This document shows, piece by piece, positions 50,524 to 58,854 of a stretch of 64,000 nt of DNA. The position numbers were made by a program, and so were the translations under genes. Source of the DNA: Pimelobacter simplex (GTDB taxonomy: Bacteria > Actinomycetota > Actinomycetes > Propionibacteriales > Nocardioidaceae); NCBI RefSeq assembly GCF_024662235.1, contig NZ_CP096276.1:5828001-5892000 (forward strand). Direction: 5' to 3'. Positions within the stretch are counted from its first letter, which is position 1, and each line of letters opens with the position of its first letter. A model generated the notes under the pieces. That model ran no database searches, had not been told where the DNA came from, and saw only the letters and a program-made list of their open reading frames with translations.

Positions 50524-51482
50524 AGGCGCTCCTTCTGCCAGGACACGAACTCGTCGACGCCTTGGGCGACGGAGATCCGTGGCGCGCCGAGGTCGCGCAG
50601 CATCTTGTCGGGCACGAACGTCTTGGACCAGCTCAGCACCCCCACGCCGTAGGGGGTGATCGGCGGTTCGCCGGGCAGGCGCAGGAGCCGCCAGGTCCGC
50701 TCCAGCACGGTCGCCGCGCGCATCGCGGTGGTCAGGCTGACCTCGCGGGTCGGGGGCTGCAGGCCCAGCCGCTCGATCACCTCGAGCAGCATCGTCTGGA
50801 TCTCGACCGGCTCGGCGTTGGTCAGGTGGTAGACGCCGCCGAGGTCGGGGCGCGCGGCGAGCCGGAGCAGGTAGTCCGCGAGGTTGTCGACGTAGATCAG
50901 GTCGCCCACCGCAGGTTCGGAGCGTCCGGTCAGCCGGGGGACCCGGCCGGCCTTGGCGGCCGCGATGATCCGGGGGAAGAGCACCGTGTCGCCGGGTCCG
51001 AACACCGCGCGCGGCCGCGCGATCACCCAGGAACCCCCGTAGGTACGGACGATCCGCTCCGAGTCGGCCTTCGTGCGCGCGTAGTCGTTGGCGAAGTCGC
51101 CGGGCAGTGGGCTCTCCTCGGTCAGGTCGAGCTGGTCGCCGTCGCGGTAGAGCACCGAGGACGACGACACGTGCACCAGCCGCGGGCTCCCCAGCAGTGC
51201 GCACCAGTCGACCACGGTCTGGGTCGCGATCACGTTGTCGCTGTCGTAGTCCGCCCGCTTCGCGTAGGGGGTGGCCCGGGCCGCGCAGTGGATCACCGCG
51301 TCGGGCTGCCACGGCAGCGCCGGCAGGTCCTCGGGGCCGACCCGGCCGAGGTCGGCGCTCAGGTAGCCGTCCTGGTCGAGGCGGCGCCGGCCCAGGCCGA
51401 CCACCTCGTGGCCCGCGGCCCGCGCCAGCTCGACGGTCCGGCCGCCGACGAAGCCCGAGGCTCCGGTCACGAGGATTCTCAT
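50520..51482 (-). CDS. NAD(P)-dependent epimerase/3-beta-HSD-like reductase (OleD-like)
   Basis: The 320-residue protein is an extended short-chain dehydrogenase: Rossmann motif VTGASGFVGG (residues 5-14), VSSSSVLY with the catalytic Ser/Thr region, and YARTK as the YxxxK pair. RPRAVFGPGD and IYVDNLADYLLRL are usual. It resembles OleD, which reduces a 2-alkyl-3-keto acid in olefin synthesis, and also sterol/sugar epimerases. The ketosynthase and ligase genes nearby favour a reductase of a beta-keto intermediate. Start overlaps the previous stop (ATGA), and so does its end. Confidence 0.82.
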   Translation of the reverse strand: MRILVTGASGFVGGRTVELARAAGHEVVGLGRRRLDQDGYLSADLGRVGPEDLPALPWQPDAVIHCAARATPYAKRADYDSDNVIATQTVVDWCALLGSPRLVHVSSSSVLYRDGDQLDLTEESPLPGDFANDYARTKADSERIVRTYGGSWVIARPRAVFGPGDTVLFPRIIAAAKAGRVPRLTGRSEPAVGDLIYVDNLADYLLRLAARPDLGGVYHLTNAEPVEIQTMLLEVIERLGLQPPTREVSLTTAMRAATVLERTWRLLRLPGEPPITPYGVGVLSWSKTFVPDKMLRDLGAPRISVAQGVDEFVSWQKERL

Positions 51483-52741
51483 GTCACCTTCCTGATGCGT
51501 CGTCGCTTCTGCGTGGGCGCCTCGTCCGGCCACCCCATCGGGACGACCTCGGGCGCCCGCGCGCCGAGCCGCTCGGCGAGACGCCCGGCCTCGGCCGCGA
51601 CCCGGGTGACGGCGTCCGGGCCGCCGAGCATTGTCGCGAGCCGCCACTGGGCGCCGTGCTGCTCGATGCGGTAGTCGCCGAGGTCTCCGGCCAGTGCCAC
51701 CGCGTGGCGCAGCGCGTCCGGGTAGACGGGCACGTCTCCGGGCGGCAGCGTCAGCACGTCGTCCGCGCGGCCCAGGACGGCGGCGATGCTGCGTCCCGGC
51801 CGACCGCACGGGCAGGGGCCCGGCGCGGCCAGGAGGACGTCGTCGAGGCGGTGGCGCACGACGTACTGGGTGGTGCGGGTGAAGTCGGTGATGACCGGGT
51901 GGAAGCGCTGGTGGTCGATCCACTCCGGCTCGACGTGCAGGTGCGCCTCGTTGAGGTGCAGCCGTCCGGCCGGGCAGCTCACTGCGAGCAGACCCTCGGT
52001 GGCTTGGTAGATCTGCTCAACCGGGCGCCTCCAGACGGCGGCGATCACCGCGGCGTCGTCGGGCTCGAGGGTCTCGGCGACCGACACCACCTGGAGCGGG
52101 CGCAGGCCGCGGGGCGCGGCCTCGGCGATCCGGCGCAGGACGGCGGCAGGCGCCACCAGGACGTCGGTGCCGGCCAGCCGCGGCAGGTGCGTCTCGAGCG
52201 GGACGGTGAGGTCGTGCCAGGAGAACGCGACCCGGCTGCTGTCGAGCGTCTCGTACAGATTGCTGTTGGCCCGCAGGAAGAGTGCGACCCGCAGCGGGCG
52301 GCGCAGCATCGTCCGCAATGACGCGGGCGACATCAGCTGACCCATCAGGATGCCCGCCCACAGGCGGCTCTCCGCCTCGGAGACGAGGAAGACGCCGCGG
52401 GTTCCGGACGTCCCGGACGACAGCCCGACGGTCACCCCGCCGGGCAGCGTGTGGGCGAAGTCGCGGGAGCGCTCGGCCGACTCGGCCACCGCGAGCGCGC
52501 GGTCGAGGGTGATCCCGTGCCGGTTGAACGACGCGAAGTCGGCGAGCACCGTGCGCTTGTCGACGACCGGCAGGTCCGCGAGCGACGCACCCGCGAAACC
52601 CGCGTAGAACGGGGCTTTCGTCAGCTCGTGGCGCAGGAAGTGGTCGAGTGCGCGGGCGCGCCGGCGGTCGAACCCACCCCGGGGGAGCCAGCGCTCGCGG
52701 GCGAACGCCGCCGCGACGACCCGCGCGTCAGAGTCCGGCAT
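51479..52741 (-). CDS. adenylate-forming ligase (F390 synthetase/PaaK-like)
   Basis: The 420-residue protein carries the AMP-forming P-loop VGLSSGTSGTRG (about 106-116), a YQATEG motif (A5-type) and a C-terminal stretch CPCGRPGRSIAAVLGRADDVLTLPPGDVPVYPDAL, which matches the CoF-synthetase/PaaK-like branch. It is shorter than typical acyl-CoA ligases. It would activate a carboxylate as acyl-AMP. In the ole pathway the OleC ligase makes a beta-lactone from a beta-hydroxy acid; a similar task here is a guess based on neighbours. The ATG lies 10 bases beyond the hydrolase stop. Confidence 0.78.
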   Translation of the reverse strand: MPDSDARVVAAAFARERWLPRGGFDRRRARALDHFLRHELTKAPFYAGFAGASLADLPVVDKRTVLADFASFNRHGITLDRALAVAESAERSRDFAHTLPGGVTVGLSSGTSGTRGVFLVSEAESRLWAGILMGQLMSPASLRTMLRRPLRVALFLRANSNLYETLDSSRVAFSWHDLTVPLETHLPRLAGTDVLVAPAAVLRRIAEAAPRGLRPLQVVSVAETLEPDDAAVIAAVWRRPVEQIYQATEGLLAVSCPAGRLHLNEAHLHVEPEWIDHQRFHPVITDFTRTTQYVVRHRLDDVLLAAPGPCPCGRPGRSIAAVLGRADDVLTLPPGDVPVYPDALRHAVALAGDLGDYRIEQHGAQWRLATMLGGPDAVTRVAAEAGRLAERLGARAPEVVPMGWPDEAPTQKRRRIRKVT

Positions 52742-53570
52742 GCCAGGCGTCGAAGCCCGCGGTGCAGTGGGCGGGGAGCAGGAGCAGGTCGGGGTGCGCG
52801 CGGTGCAGCGCATGGAGGTGGCCGAGCGTGCCCATCGCGGCGGTCCAGTCGTCGAAGGCGATCCCGGCCAGGCGGGACGGCGGCGCGAGGTCGGTGATCG
52901 ACTTCGTGAACCACGCGGCGTCGCCGGCGAGCAGCACCTGGCGCCCGTCGGTCGCGGTGAGCACCAGACCGAGGTGACCGGGCATGTGGCCGGGCAGGGC
53001 GACCAGCAGGAGGCTGCCGTCGCCGAGCAGGTCGCCGCCCGGAAGGTCCTCGGCAGCGAGGAGCCGGTCGCTCAGGCCGTCGGGCAGCATCGCGGGCAGC
53101 AGGCCGTGCCGGATCGCGTTGATCCCCTTGAGACCGGTGATCTGGGCGCTGCCGGCGCCTCCGGCGACGATCCGGGCGTTGGGGTAGTCGCGCAGGCCCG
53201 CGACGTGGTCGCCGTGGAAGTGCGAGACCACGACGCGTCGTACGTCGAGCGGGTCGATGCCGAGCCCGCGGAGCTGGGCCGGCAGGTGCTGGTCGTCGGG
53301 CAGCGTGACCGGGAGCAGCTCGCGGTAGAGCCGAGCGGGGAGTCGCTGGGTCGCGGTGAAGAAGTGGTCGGCGTACCCGGTGTCGAAGAGGGTCCAGCCG
53401 TGCTCGGGGTGCCCGATCGCCGCGGCGTACGACGGGAACTCGATGGGGCGCATCGGCGCGCCCTTGCGGGCCAGGCCCTCGATCTGGACGCAGTGGCCCA
53501 CGCGCAGCCAGTGGAGCGTGACCCGGGGCTGGTCGGTGGGCAGCCCGGCGGGGAGGTCGGTCAGTAGCAC
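52728..53570 (-). CDS. metallo-beta-lactamase-fold hydrolase
   Basis: The 280-residue protein has the metal-binding SHFHGDH motif (His117, His119, Asp121, His122), followed by the later ligands in LPGHMPGHLGL, LLAGDAAWF and LLPAHCTAGF. The fold serves thioesterases, lactonases and RNases. FDTGYADHF and the small size favour a lactonase or thioesterase. In this operon it may release or open an acyl intermediate, taking the place of OleB. The GTG start overlaps the ketosynthase stop by 10 bases. Confidence 0.88.
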   Translation of the reverse strand: MLLTDLPAGLPTDQPRVTLHWLRVGHCVQIEGLARKGAPMRPIEFPSYAAAIGHPEHGWTLFDTGYADHFFTATQRLPARLYRELLPVTLPDDQHLPAQLRGLGIDPLDVRRVVVSHFHGDHVAGLRDYPNARIVAGGAGSAQITGLKGINAIRHGLLPAMLPDGLSDRLLAAEDLPGGDLLGDGSLLLVALPGHMPGHLGLVLTATDGRQVLLAGDAAWFTKSITDLAPPSRLAGIAFDDWTAAMGTLGHLHALHRAHPDLLLLPAHCTAGFDAWHAGL

Positions 53571-54559
53571 AGCACGATCCCGCCCAGGCTGAGGCCGGCG
53601 CCGGTCCCGAGCAGCAGCGCCCGGTCCCCCCGGCGCAGCCGGCCGCTCTCGATCGCGGCGTGCAGCGCGGACGGCAGCGAGGCACCGACCTGGTTGCCGT
53701 GGTCGGCGTAGATGTCGACGAGGCGATCACCCTCGACGCCGAAGCGGCTGCGCACCCAGTCGAGCGCGTGGTGGCTCGCCTGGTGCGGGACGACGACGGA
53801 CAGGTCGTCCATCGTGGTCCCGGCCTCGGCGAGCAGCCCGTCCACGAAGGGCGGCAGGTGCTTGATCGCCAGCCGGAAGACGGCGCCGCCCTCCATCCGG
53901 AAGCGTGCCCAGTCGGCGTAGTCGCCGTCGACCCGGTCGGGCGCGAAGCGGGAGCCACCGCCCTTGATCTCGCAGGTGTGGGCGCCCTCGCTGTGGGTGG
54001 CCAGACCGGCCGCCAGGACGGCGGACCCGGTCGTCCCGGCGTGGCCGACCACCACGGCGGCGGCGCCGTCGCCGAAGATCCCGGAGGCACCGAGGTCGGA
54101 CCAGTCCAGGCCGACGGAGGCGAGGTCGCTGGAGACGATGAGGATCCGCTCGTGGCGGCCCGCGTCGACCAGCGTCGCGGCCAGGTCGAGCGCGACCAGG
54201 AAGCTCAGGCAGCTCGCGTTGACGTCCCACGCGGGCACGGGGCGCGCCGGGGTGAGCTCCTCGTGCAGCAGCGCGGCATTGCAGGGCAGCGGCTGGTCGG
54301 GCGTCGCGCTCGCGCCGAGGATCACGTCGACGTCGTCGAGGGTCAGTCCCGCGTCGGCGAGCGCCTTGCGCGCGGCCCGGGCGCCCAGCGCTGCGGCGCT
54401 GCCACGCTCGACGTGGCGCACTCGTACGCCGGTCCGCTCCTCGACCGTGCCGGCGGCCAGGCCCAGCCGCTCGTCGAGCTCCGCGCTCGTCAGCACCTCG
54501 TCCGGCAGTACCGCGGCGGTGCCGAGGATCCGCAGCGCGCGCGACCCGAGATCTGGCAC
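53561..54559 (-). CDS. ketoacyl synthase III-like condensing enzyme (OleA/FabH-like)
   Basis: The 332-residue protein has an intact FabH-type triad: Cys117 in NASCLSF, His259 in VPHQASHHAL and Asn289 in DHGNQVGAS. GIFGDGAAAVVVG and LLLGTGAGLSLGGIVL complete the thiolase fold. Length fits both FabH and OleA; OleA joins two acyl-CoAs head to head. The downstream genes support OleA-like chemistry, but priming of a special fatty acid chain is possible. The GTG follows GAAGGAGG by 5 bases, and a TATCCT -10 box lies at 54587-54592, so this gene starts the operon. Confidence 0.87.
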   Translation of the reverse strand: MPDLGSRALRILGTAAVLPDEVLTSAELDERLGLAAGTVEERTGVRVRHVERGSAAALGARAARKALADAGLTLDDVDVILGASATPDQPLPCNAALLHEELTPARPVPAWDVNASCLSFLVALDLAATLVDAGRHERILIVSSDLASVGLDWSDLGASGIFGDGAAAVVVGHAGTTGSAVLAAGLATHSEGAHTCEIKGGGSRFAPDRVDGDYADWARFRMEGGAVFRLAIKHLPPFVDGLLAEAGTTMDDLSVVVPHQASHHALDWVRSRFGVEGDRLVDIYADHGNQVGASLPSALHAAIESGRLRRGDRALLLGTGAGLSLGGIVLCY

Positions 54560-54586
54560 GGGAGCCTCCTTCGTCGTGGTCCGACG

Positions 54587-54592
54587 AGGATA
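54587..54592 (-). promoter_or_regulatory. -10 box for the glycolipid operon
   Basis: TATCCT (minus strand) lies 28 bases upstream of the ketosynthase GTG, in the short gap after the patatin gene. Transcription would start near 54580 with a normal leader and ribosome site. No clear -35 box is seen. Confidence 0.45.
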
Positions 54593-54602
54593 GACGGGCC
54601 GC

Positions 54603-55553
54603 TCAGCGTCCGGCGGTGTCGAGGGCGGCCGCGGTCAGCGTCCGGCCGAGGTCGACGAGCTCCTCGGCGCGGTGGAAGTCGAGCGTGCGGGCGGCGCCGA
54701 GGGGGACCGTGACCAGCACGTCCGGGGGCAGCGCCGCCAGGCGGTAGCGGGTGATCAGGCTCTGCATCGCGTCGAAGGAGAGGGCGACCACCTCCGACGT
54801 ACGGACGTCGGGGCGGGCGGGGGACTCGGCCGGGGACTCGGCGGGCGCCTCCGGGCTGCCGATCGGGACGACGTCCGCGAGCTGGTCGGGCTCGGCGCCG
54901 AGGTCGCCGCGGCGGAACCGGCGGCGGAGCTCGGTGGCCCACTCGGTCGCCCACTCCGCCGTACGGACGGAGAAGCCGCGGGCCGGCGAGGACGGCTCGT
55001 GCGGCTCGCGGGGGCCTTGGAGCGAGACGGCGACGGTGAAGTCGGCAGCCGAGGCGGCGGTCGGGTCGAGGGGGAGCGGGTTGAGCAGCCCGCCGTCGAC
55101 GAGCACCCGCCCGTCGACCACGGCCGGCGTGAACAGGCCGGGGATCGCGATGGACGCCCGGATCGCCGGGATGAGCGGTCCGCGCTGGAACCACACCTCG
55201 CGGCGCGCGGCGAGGTCGGTCGCGACCGCGGTGAACGGGATCGCCAGGTCCTCGATGAGCAGGTCGCCGACGATCTCGTCGAGCGCCGACATCAGCCGCT
55301 CGGCGGTCGCCGCGCCGCCGCCGGACCAGGTCGGGTCGGCGAGGCGGACCACGCGGCGCTGGGTGAGCGTCGAGGCCCACGTCGCGAACTCCTCGTCCTT
55401 GCCGGCCGCGACGAGGCCGCCGACGAGCGCGCCCATCGACGTACCGGAGACGGCGACGATCTCGTGGCCGCGCTCGCGCAGCTCCTGGACCGCGCCGAGA
55501 TGGGCATAGCCACGGGCGCCGCCCGAGCCGAGGACCAGTGCGACGCGTGCCAT
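54603..55553 (-). CDS. patatin-like phospholipase (RssA type)
   Basis: The 316-residue protein has the oxyanion loop LGSGGARG (8-15), nucleophile Ser39 in GTSMG, and the DGG dyad motif (VLVDGGLLNPL, about residue 157). It would hydrolyse acyl esters in lipids; bacterial RssA-like proteins are poorly defined. The ATG at 55553 precedes the conserved core directly; upstream starts (55562) would add only a few residues. A tandem WATEWATE and PAESPAESPA duplication in the C-terminal half is a local repeat. It is just upstream of the glycolipid operon but has its own end. Confidence 0.9.
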   Translation of the reverse strand: MARVALVLGSGGARGYAHLGAVQELRERGHEIVAVSGTSMGALVGGLVAAGKDEEFATWASTLTQRRVVRLADPTWSGGGAATAERLMSALDEIVGDLLIEDLAIPFTAVATDLAARREVWFQRGPLIPAIRASIAIPGLFTPAVVDGRVLVDGGLLNPLPLDPTAASAADFTVAVSLQGPREPHEPSSPARGFSVRTAEWATEWATELRRRFRRGDLGAEPDQLADVVPIGSPEAPAESPAESPARPDVRTSEVVALSFDAMQSLITRYRLAALPPDVLVTVPLGAARTLDFHRAEELVDLGRTLTAAALDTAGR

Positions 55554-55614
55554 GCAGCCCATTCTCCGCACAGGGGGTGACATAGCCCAGGCGCGGCGGT
55601 GTCGTTGTGCTCAC

Positions 55615-57351
55615 ATGGGACGGCTGCGCGCGCTCACCTGGGTCTCCACGCTCGTCGGGTGTCTGGTGGTCGGAGGTGCGGCGGTGCCCTCGTCGGCGGC
55701 GCCCCCGTCGGCGGCACCTGCCCCGGGCGTGGTCACGGTCGACCAGCGGTTCACCGCCTCCGACGGCGTGTCCCTGCAGACGACGCTCACCAGTACCGGG
55801 CCGGTGACGGCCAAGCCGACGGTGGTCGAGTTCTCCCCCTACGGCGACGGGAGCGCGACGCTCCAGGTCGGGCCCGACTACAACTACCTCCTCGTCCAGA
55901 TCCGCGGCACCGGCGACAGCGACGGCGCGTTCGACGCCCTGGGCCCGACGAGCCAGCGCGACGTCGTCGAGGTGCTGCAGTGGGCGTGCACGCAGCCGTT
56001 CAGCGACGGGCGGCTCGCGCTCAACGGGTTCTCGGCGAGCGCGATCGTGCTCTACAACTCCTGGCACCAGGAGCTGCCCTGCGTGAAGGCGGCGATCCTC
56101 AAGTCCGGCACGCACGAGCTCTACCGCGACCTGCTCGTGCCCGGCGGCATCCTCAACCTCGTCCCCGGAGCGGGCGTCATCGCCATGATCGGCGCGCCCG
56201 CGCTGCTCCAGGGCGCCGACCGCCTGCAGCGCTCGCCCGGCTCGGTCCCCGACGTGCTCGGCGGCCTGTTCTCGAGCGGGTTCGGCGTCCTGCTGCACCC
56301 GACGCTCGACCAGTGGTGGCGCGAGCGCGGCTGGCGCGGGGACGCCAACGACATCCCGGTGCTGATGATCAACGGCTTCTACGACGTCGAGTCGCGCGGC
56401 GCCTTCCAGGCCTACCAGGCGCTGCGTGCCGACGGTGCCCACCTGGTGATGGAGGGCGGCCACGACGGCGTCCCCGTCGGCAGCGACGGCGGCCGGGGCG
56501 AGGCCGCCGCCTGGCTCGACCACTACGTGCGCGGCGTCGACAACGGGATCGAGAGCACGCCGCGGGTGAGCCTGCTGCTGGCGAAGGGCTCGCGCGCGTC
56601 GTACCTGGCGGGGGAGCACGTGCGCCGCGAGGCCGCCGACTGGCCCGTCCCCGGCACGCAGTGGACGACGCTGGCGCTCGCGCCGGGCCGCTCACTCGTC
56701 ACCGGGACCCCCGCGGCGACCGGGCTGGCGTCGTACCTGACGGTGCCTTCGCTGCCCACCGCGTCCGACGTACCCAATGCGGCGATCATCGAGGCCGGCG
56801 GCGCCAGCGCCCTCACCGGCGCCCTCCCGCTCCTCGCCGACAGCCGGCTCGCGGCGCTCGACGGCCTGACCGGGGTGAGCTTCACGACCAAGGCGCTCGG
56901 CGCCGACGTCGACCTCGCCGGACCCGTCGCGCTCGACCTCTCCCTCGCGACGACCACCCCCGGCACCGGCATCTGGGCGGTGCTCTCCGACGTCGCCCCC
57001 GACGGCTCGTCCCACCCACTCACCGTCGGCCGGCTCTCGACCAGCTATCCCGCGATCGACCCGGCCAAGTCGCTCGTCGTCGACGGCGAGGTCGTCCAGC
57101 CGTACGGCGACTACACCCACCCCGCGCCCGCCCGCACCGGTCAGTTCCGGCGCTACCAGGTGGAGCTGTGGCCGGTCGGCAACCGGTTCCGCGCGGGGCA
57201 CCGGATCCGGATCCAGCTCGTCGGCTCCTCGGTCGCCTCGCTGCTCGCGCTGCCGGGGCTGCACACCGTGCGGCTCGGGGGCGCGGAGGGCGCGGTGCTG
57301 CGGGTGCCGGTGCTGCCCGGGAGCGACCTGGGTGCGGCGCTGGCGCCCTGA
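55615..57351 (+). CDS. secreted CocE/NonD family hydrolase
   Basis: The ATG at 55615 gives 578 residues with a signal peptide (GRLRALTWVSTLVGCLVVGG…SSA). An alpha/beta-hydrolase domain follows with nucleophile Ser140 in NGFSASAIVL, the acid in NGFYDVES and the His in EGGHDG. The C-terminal half is the jelly-roll X-Pro dipeptidyl-peptidase C-terminal domain (VALDLSLATT, RYQVELWPVGNRFRAGHRIRIQLVGSS). Such enzymes cleave peptides, cephalosporins or cocaine-type esters; this one acts outside the cell. The upstream frame extension to 55552 is unlikely because it precedes the signal peptide. Confidence 0.88.
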   Translation: MGRLRALTWVSTLVGCLVVGGAAVPSSAAPPSAAPAPGVVTVDQRFTASDGVSLQTTLTSTGPVTAKPTVVEFSPYGDGSATLQVGPDYNYLLVQIRGTGDSDGAFDALGPTSQRDVVEVLQWACTQPFSDGRLALNGFSASAIVLYNSWHQELPCVKAAILKSGTHELYRDLLVPGGILNLVPGAGVIAMIGAPALLQGADRLQRSPGSVPDVLGGLFSSGFGVLLHPTLDQWWRERGWRGDANDIPVLMINGFYDVESRGAFQAYQALRADGAHLVMEGGHDGVPVGSDGGRGEAAAWLDHYVRGVDNGIESTPRVSLLLAKGSRASYLAGEHVRREAADWPVPGTQWTTLALAPGRSLVTGTPAATGLASYLTVPSLPTASDVPNAAIIEAGGASALTGALPLLADSRLAALDGLTGVSFTTKALGADVDLAGPVALDLSLATTTPGTGIWAVLSDVAPDGSSHPLTVGRLSTSYPAIDPAKSLVVDGEVVQPYGDYTHPAPARTGQFRRYQVELWPVGNRFRAGHRIRIQLVGSSVASLLALPGLHTVRLGGAEGAVLRVPVLPGSDLGAALAP

Positions 57352-57369
57352 GGCCGCCCTCACCGGCCC

Positions 57370-57906
57370 TCACCGGCGCTCGATCCGGAACTTCACCGAG
57401 TCGACCTTCGGCGGCACCCGGAACGCCGCACGCGGCAGCGACCCGGTCACGGCGAGCCGGTAGCGCCGCCCGTGCCGGGCGGACGGCGGTCGCTCGACGA
57501 GCCGCCGCGCGGCCCCGCCCTGCAGTACCAGGTCCGCCCGCACCAGCCGGTCGCTGCCGAGCAGCAGCCGGACCAGCGCGGTCGTCGCGGCGTACGGCGG
57601 GTTGGCGACGACCCGGAACGGCTGCTGGGGGAGGCGCAGCTCGCGCAGGTCGCACCGGACGACGCGGAGCCCGCGGTCGCCGTACCGGGTGCGGAGGGCG
57701 GTGGCCCGCCCCTCGTGCAGCTCGACCGCGATCACCCGCGCCCCGCTCGCCAGCAGCGGACCGGTCAGCGCGCCGTCCCCGGCGCCGATGTCGAGCACCA
57801 GCTCGCCCGGCCCCACCTCCGCGGCCGCGACCAACCGCCGCGCGGCCTCAGGCCGAAGCGGATGCCACCCCCACGCCCGCCGCGACCCCTGCCCGGACCC
57901 GGCCAC
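57370..57906 (-). CDS. short Erm-like rRNA adenine N6-methyltransferase
   Basis: The 178-residue protein has the KsgA/Erm domain: HPLRPEAARRLV, motif I VLDIGAGDGALT (38-48), ELHEGRA, and the adenine-binding NPPY (102-105). After that it ends in RAAFRVPPKVDSVKFRIERR, shared by Erm proteins. The usual Erm length is about 250; here the C-terminal helical domain is missing. Erm(37) of Mycobacterium tuberculosis (179 residues) is similarly short and gives intrinsic macrolide resistance by methylating 23S rRNA near A2058. A similar role is plausible, but not proven. It starts at GTG and is divergent from the TetR gene across the repeat block. Confidence 0.8.
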   Translation of the reverse strand: MAGSGQGSRRAWGWHPLRPEAARRLVAAAEVGPGELVLDIGAGDGALTGPLLASGARVIAVELHEGRATALRTRYGDRGLRVVRCDLRELRLPQQPFRVVANPPYAATTALVRLLLGSDRLVRADLVLQGGAARRLVERPPSARHGRRYRLAVTGSLPRAAFRVPPKVDSVKFRIERR

Positions 57907-57981
57907 GACGCACCATCACGAAGAAGCTGTTCATGATCCGCGACCCTAGGCACCCCGCACCCACCCCGCACCCCCTTTTCC

Positions 57982-58180
57982 CCGAGGGCGCAGGGTTCCC
58001 CCGCCGAAGTAGCAAGGTTCCGCCCTCGAAGTAGCAGGGTTTCTCCGCCGAAGTCGCAGGCTTCCGGCGGCCAGGTCGCAGGTTTCTGGGGGCGACATCG
58101 CGGCGCGCCCTCGGGGGCGGAAACCTGCTACTTCGAGGGCGGAACCTTGCTACTTCGGCGGCTGGAACCTGCGCCCTCGG
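57982..58180. repeat. intergenic palindromic block of about 22-bp units
   Basis: The 303-base gap between the Erm-like and TetR genes holds about eight units of a 21-23 bp motif with core GAAGTAGCAGG. Five units run forward (57982-58090) and three run backward (58118-58180). The outermost parts are also related in inverted form. The centre is a perfect 38-bp inverted repeat: 58001-58038 against 58124-58161, 85 bases apart. In RNA this could make a very long stem. There is no gene in it. It could be a mobile extragenic repeat, a multiple binding array, or a structured RNA. Confidence 0.85.
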
Positions 58181-58206
58181 CGGGGTGGGGTGAGGAAAAT
58201 GGGTTG

Positions 58207-58224
58207 TGAGTGAGTGCTCACTCA
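58207..58224. promoter_or_regulatory. TetR-family operator
   Basis: TGAGTGAG, spacer TG, CTCACTCA is an 18-bp near-perfect palindrome directly before the TetR ATG at 58228 (and over the possible GTG at 58210). Size and place are typical of a TetR autoregulatory operator that also controls the downstream ABC exporter. Confidence 0.75.
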
Positions 58225-58227
58225 TTC

Positions 58228-58854
58228 ATGCTGGCCGACATGCCACCCCGCGCTGCGCCCTTGTCGCCCGAGGAGCGCCGGGAGGCGCTCATGGCGGCGA
58301 CGCTGCCGCTGCTCTACGACCACGGCCGGGGTGTCACGACTCGGCTGATCGCGGAGGCGGCGGGGGTGGCGGAGGGGACGATCTTCCGGGTGTTCGCGTC
58401 CAAGGACGAGCTCATCGACGCGACGGTCCGCAAGGCGTTCGAACCGGGGCAGATGCAGCGGGACCTGGCCGAGATCCCGGACGACGCCACGCTGCACGAG
58501 CGGGCGCTCGCGCTGGTGCGGATCATGCAGCGGCGGTTCGCGAAGTCGTTCCTGCTCCTCCAGCGGCTGGGCATGAACGGGCCGCCGGAGCCGCCGGACC
58601 AGAAGGGGGAGTGGCTGCGCCGGGTGCAGCAGACGACCGACGCGATGGTCGAGCTGATCAGCCCGTTCCAGGCCGAGCTCGCCCAGCCGGCCGCGCTCGT
58701 CGTCCGCAGCCTGCGGCTGCTGACGTTCTCGGGCACCCACCCCAAGTTCACCGGCGGTGACCTGCTCACCGCCGACCAGATCGTCGACCTGGTCCTGTAC
58801 GGCGCCGTACGCCGGACGCCCGCCTCCGCCGAGGCTCTCGAGGAGACCCACTGA
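58228..58854 (+). CDS. TetR family repressor
   Basis: From ATG 58228 the protein has 208 residues (GTG 58210 or ATG 58240 are alternatives; the operator placement favours a start after it). The N-terminal helix-turn-helix is RREALMAATLPLLYDHGRGVTTRLIAEAAGVAEGTIFRVFASKDELIDATV. A helical ligand domain follows. Its TGA overlaps the ATG of the first ABC exporter gene (TGATG), so it most likely represses its own operon and responds to an exported compound. Confidence 0.9.
   Translation: MLADMPPRAAPLSPEERREALMAATLPLLYDHGRGVTTRLIAEAAGVAEGTIFRVFASKDELIDATVRKAFEPGQMQRDLAEIPDDATLHERALALVRIMQRRFAKSFLLLQRLGMNGPPEPPDQKGEWLRRVQQTTDAMVELISPFQAELAQPAALVVRSLRLLTFSGTHPKFTGGDLLTADQIVDLVLYGAVRRTPASAEALEETH

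Noticed and set aside
57982..58180. CRISPR array
   Set aside because: The repeats are contiguous units in two orientations with no unique spacers, and no cas gene is nearby.
57848..58225. 125-codon open frame across the palindromic block
   Set aside because: It reads through the inverted repeats, giving repetitive low-complexity protein, and overlaps the Erm-like start. No family resemblance.
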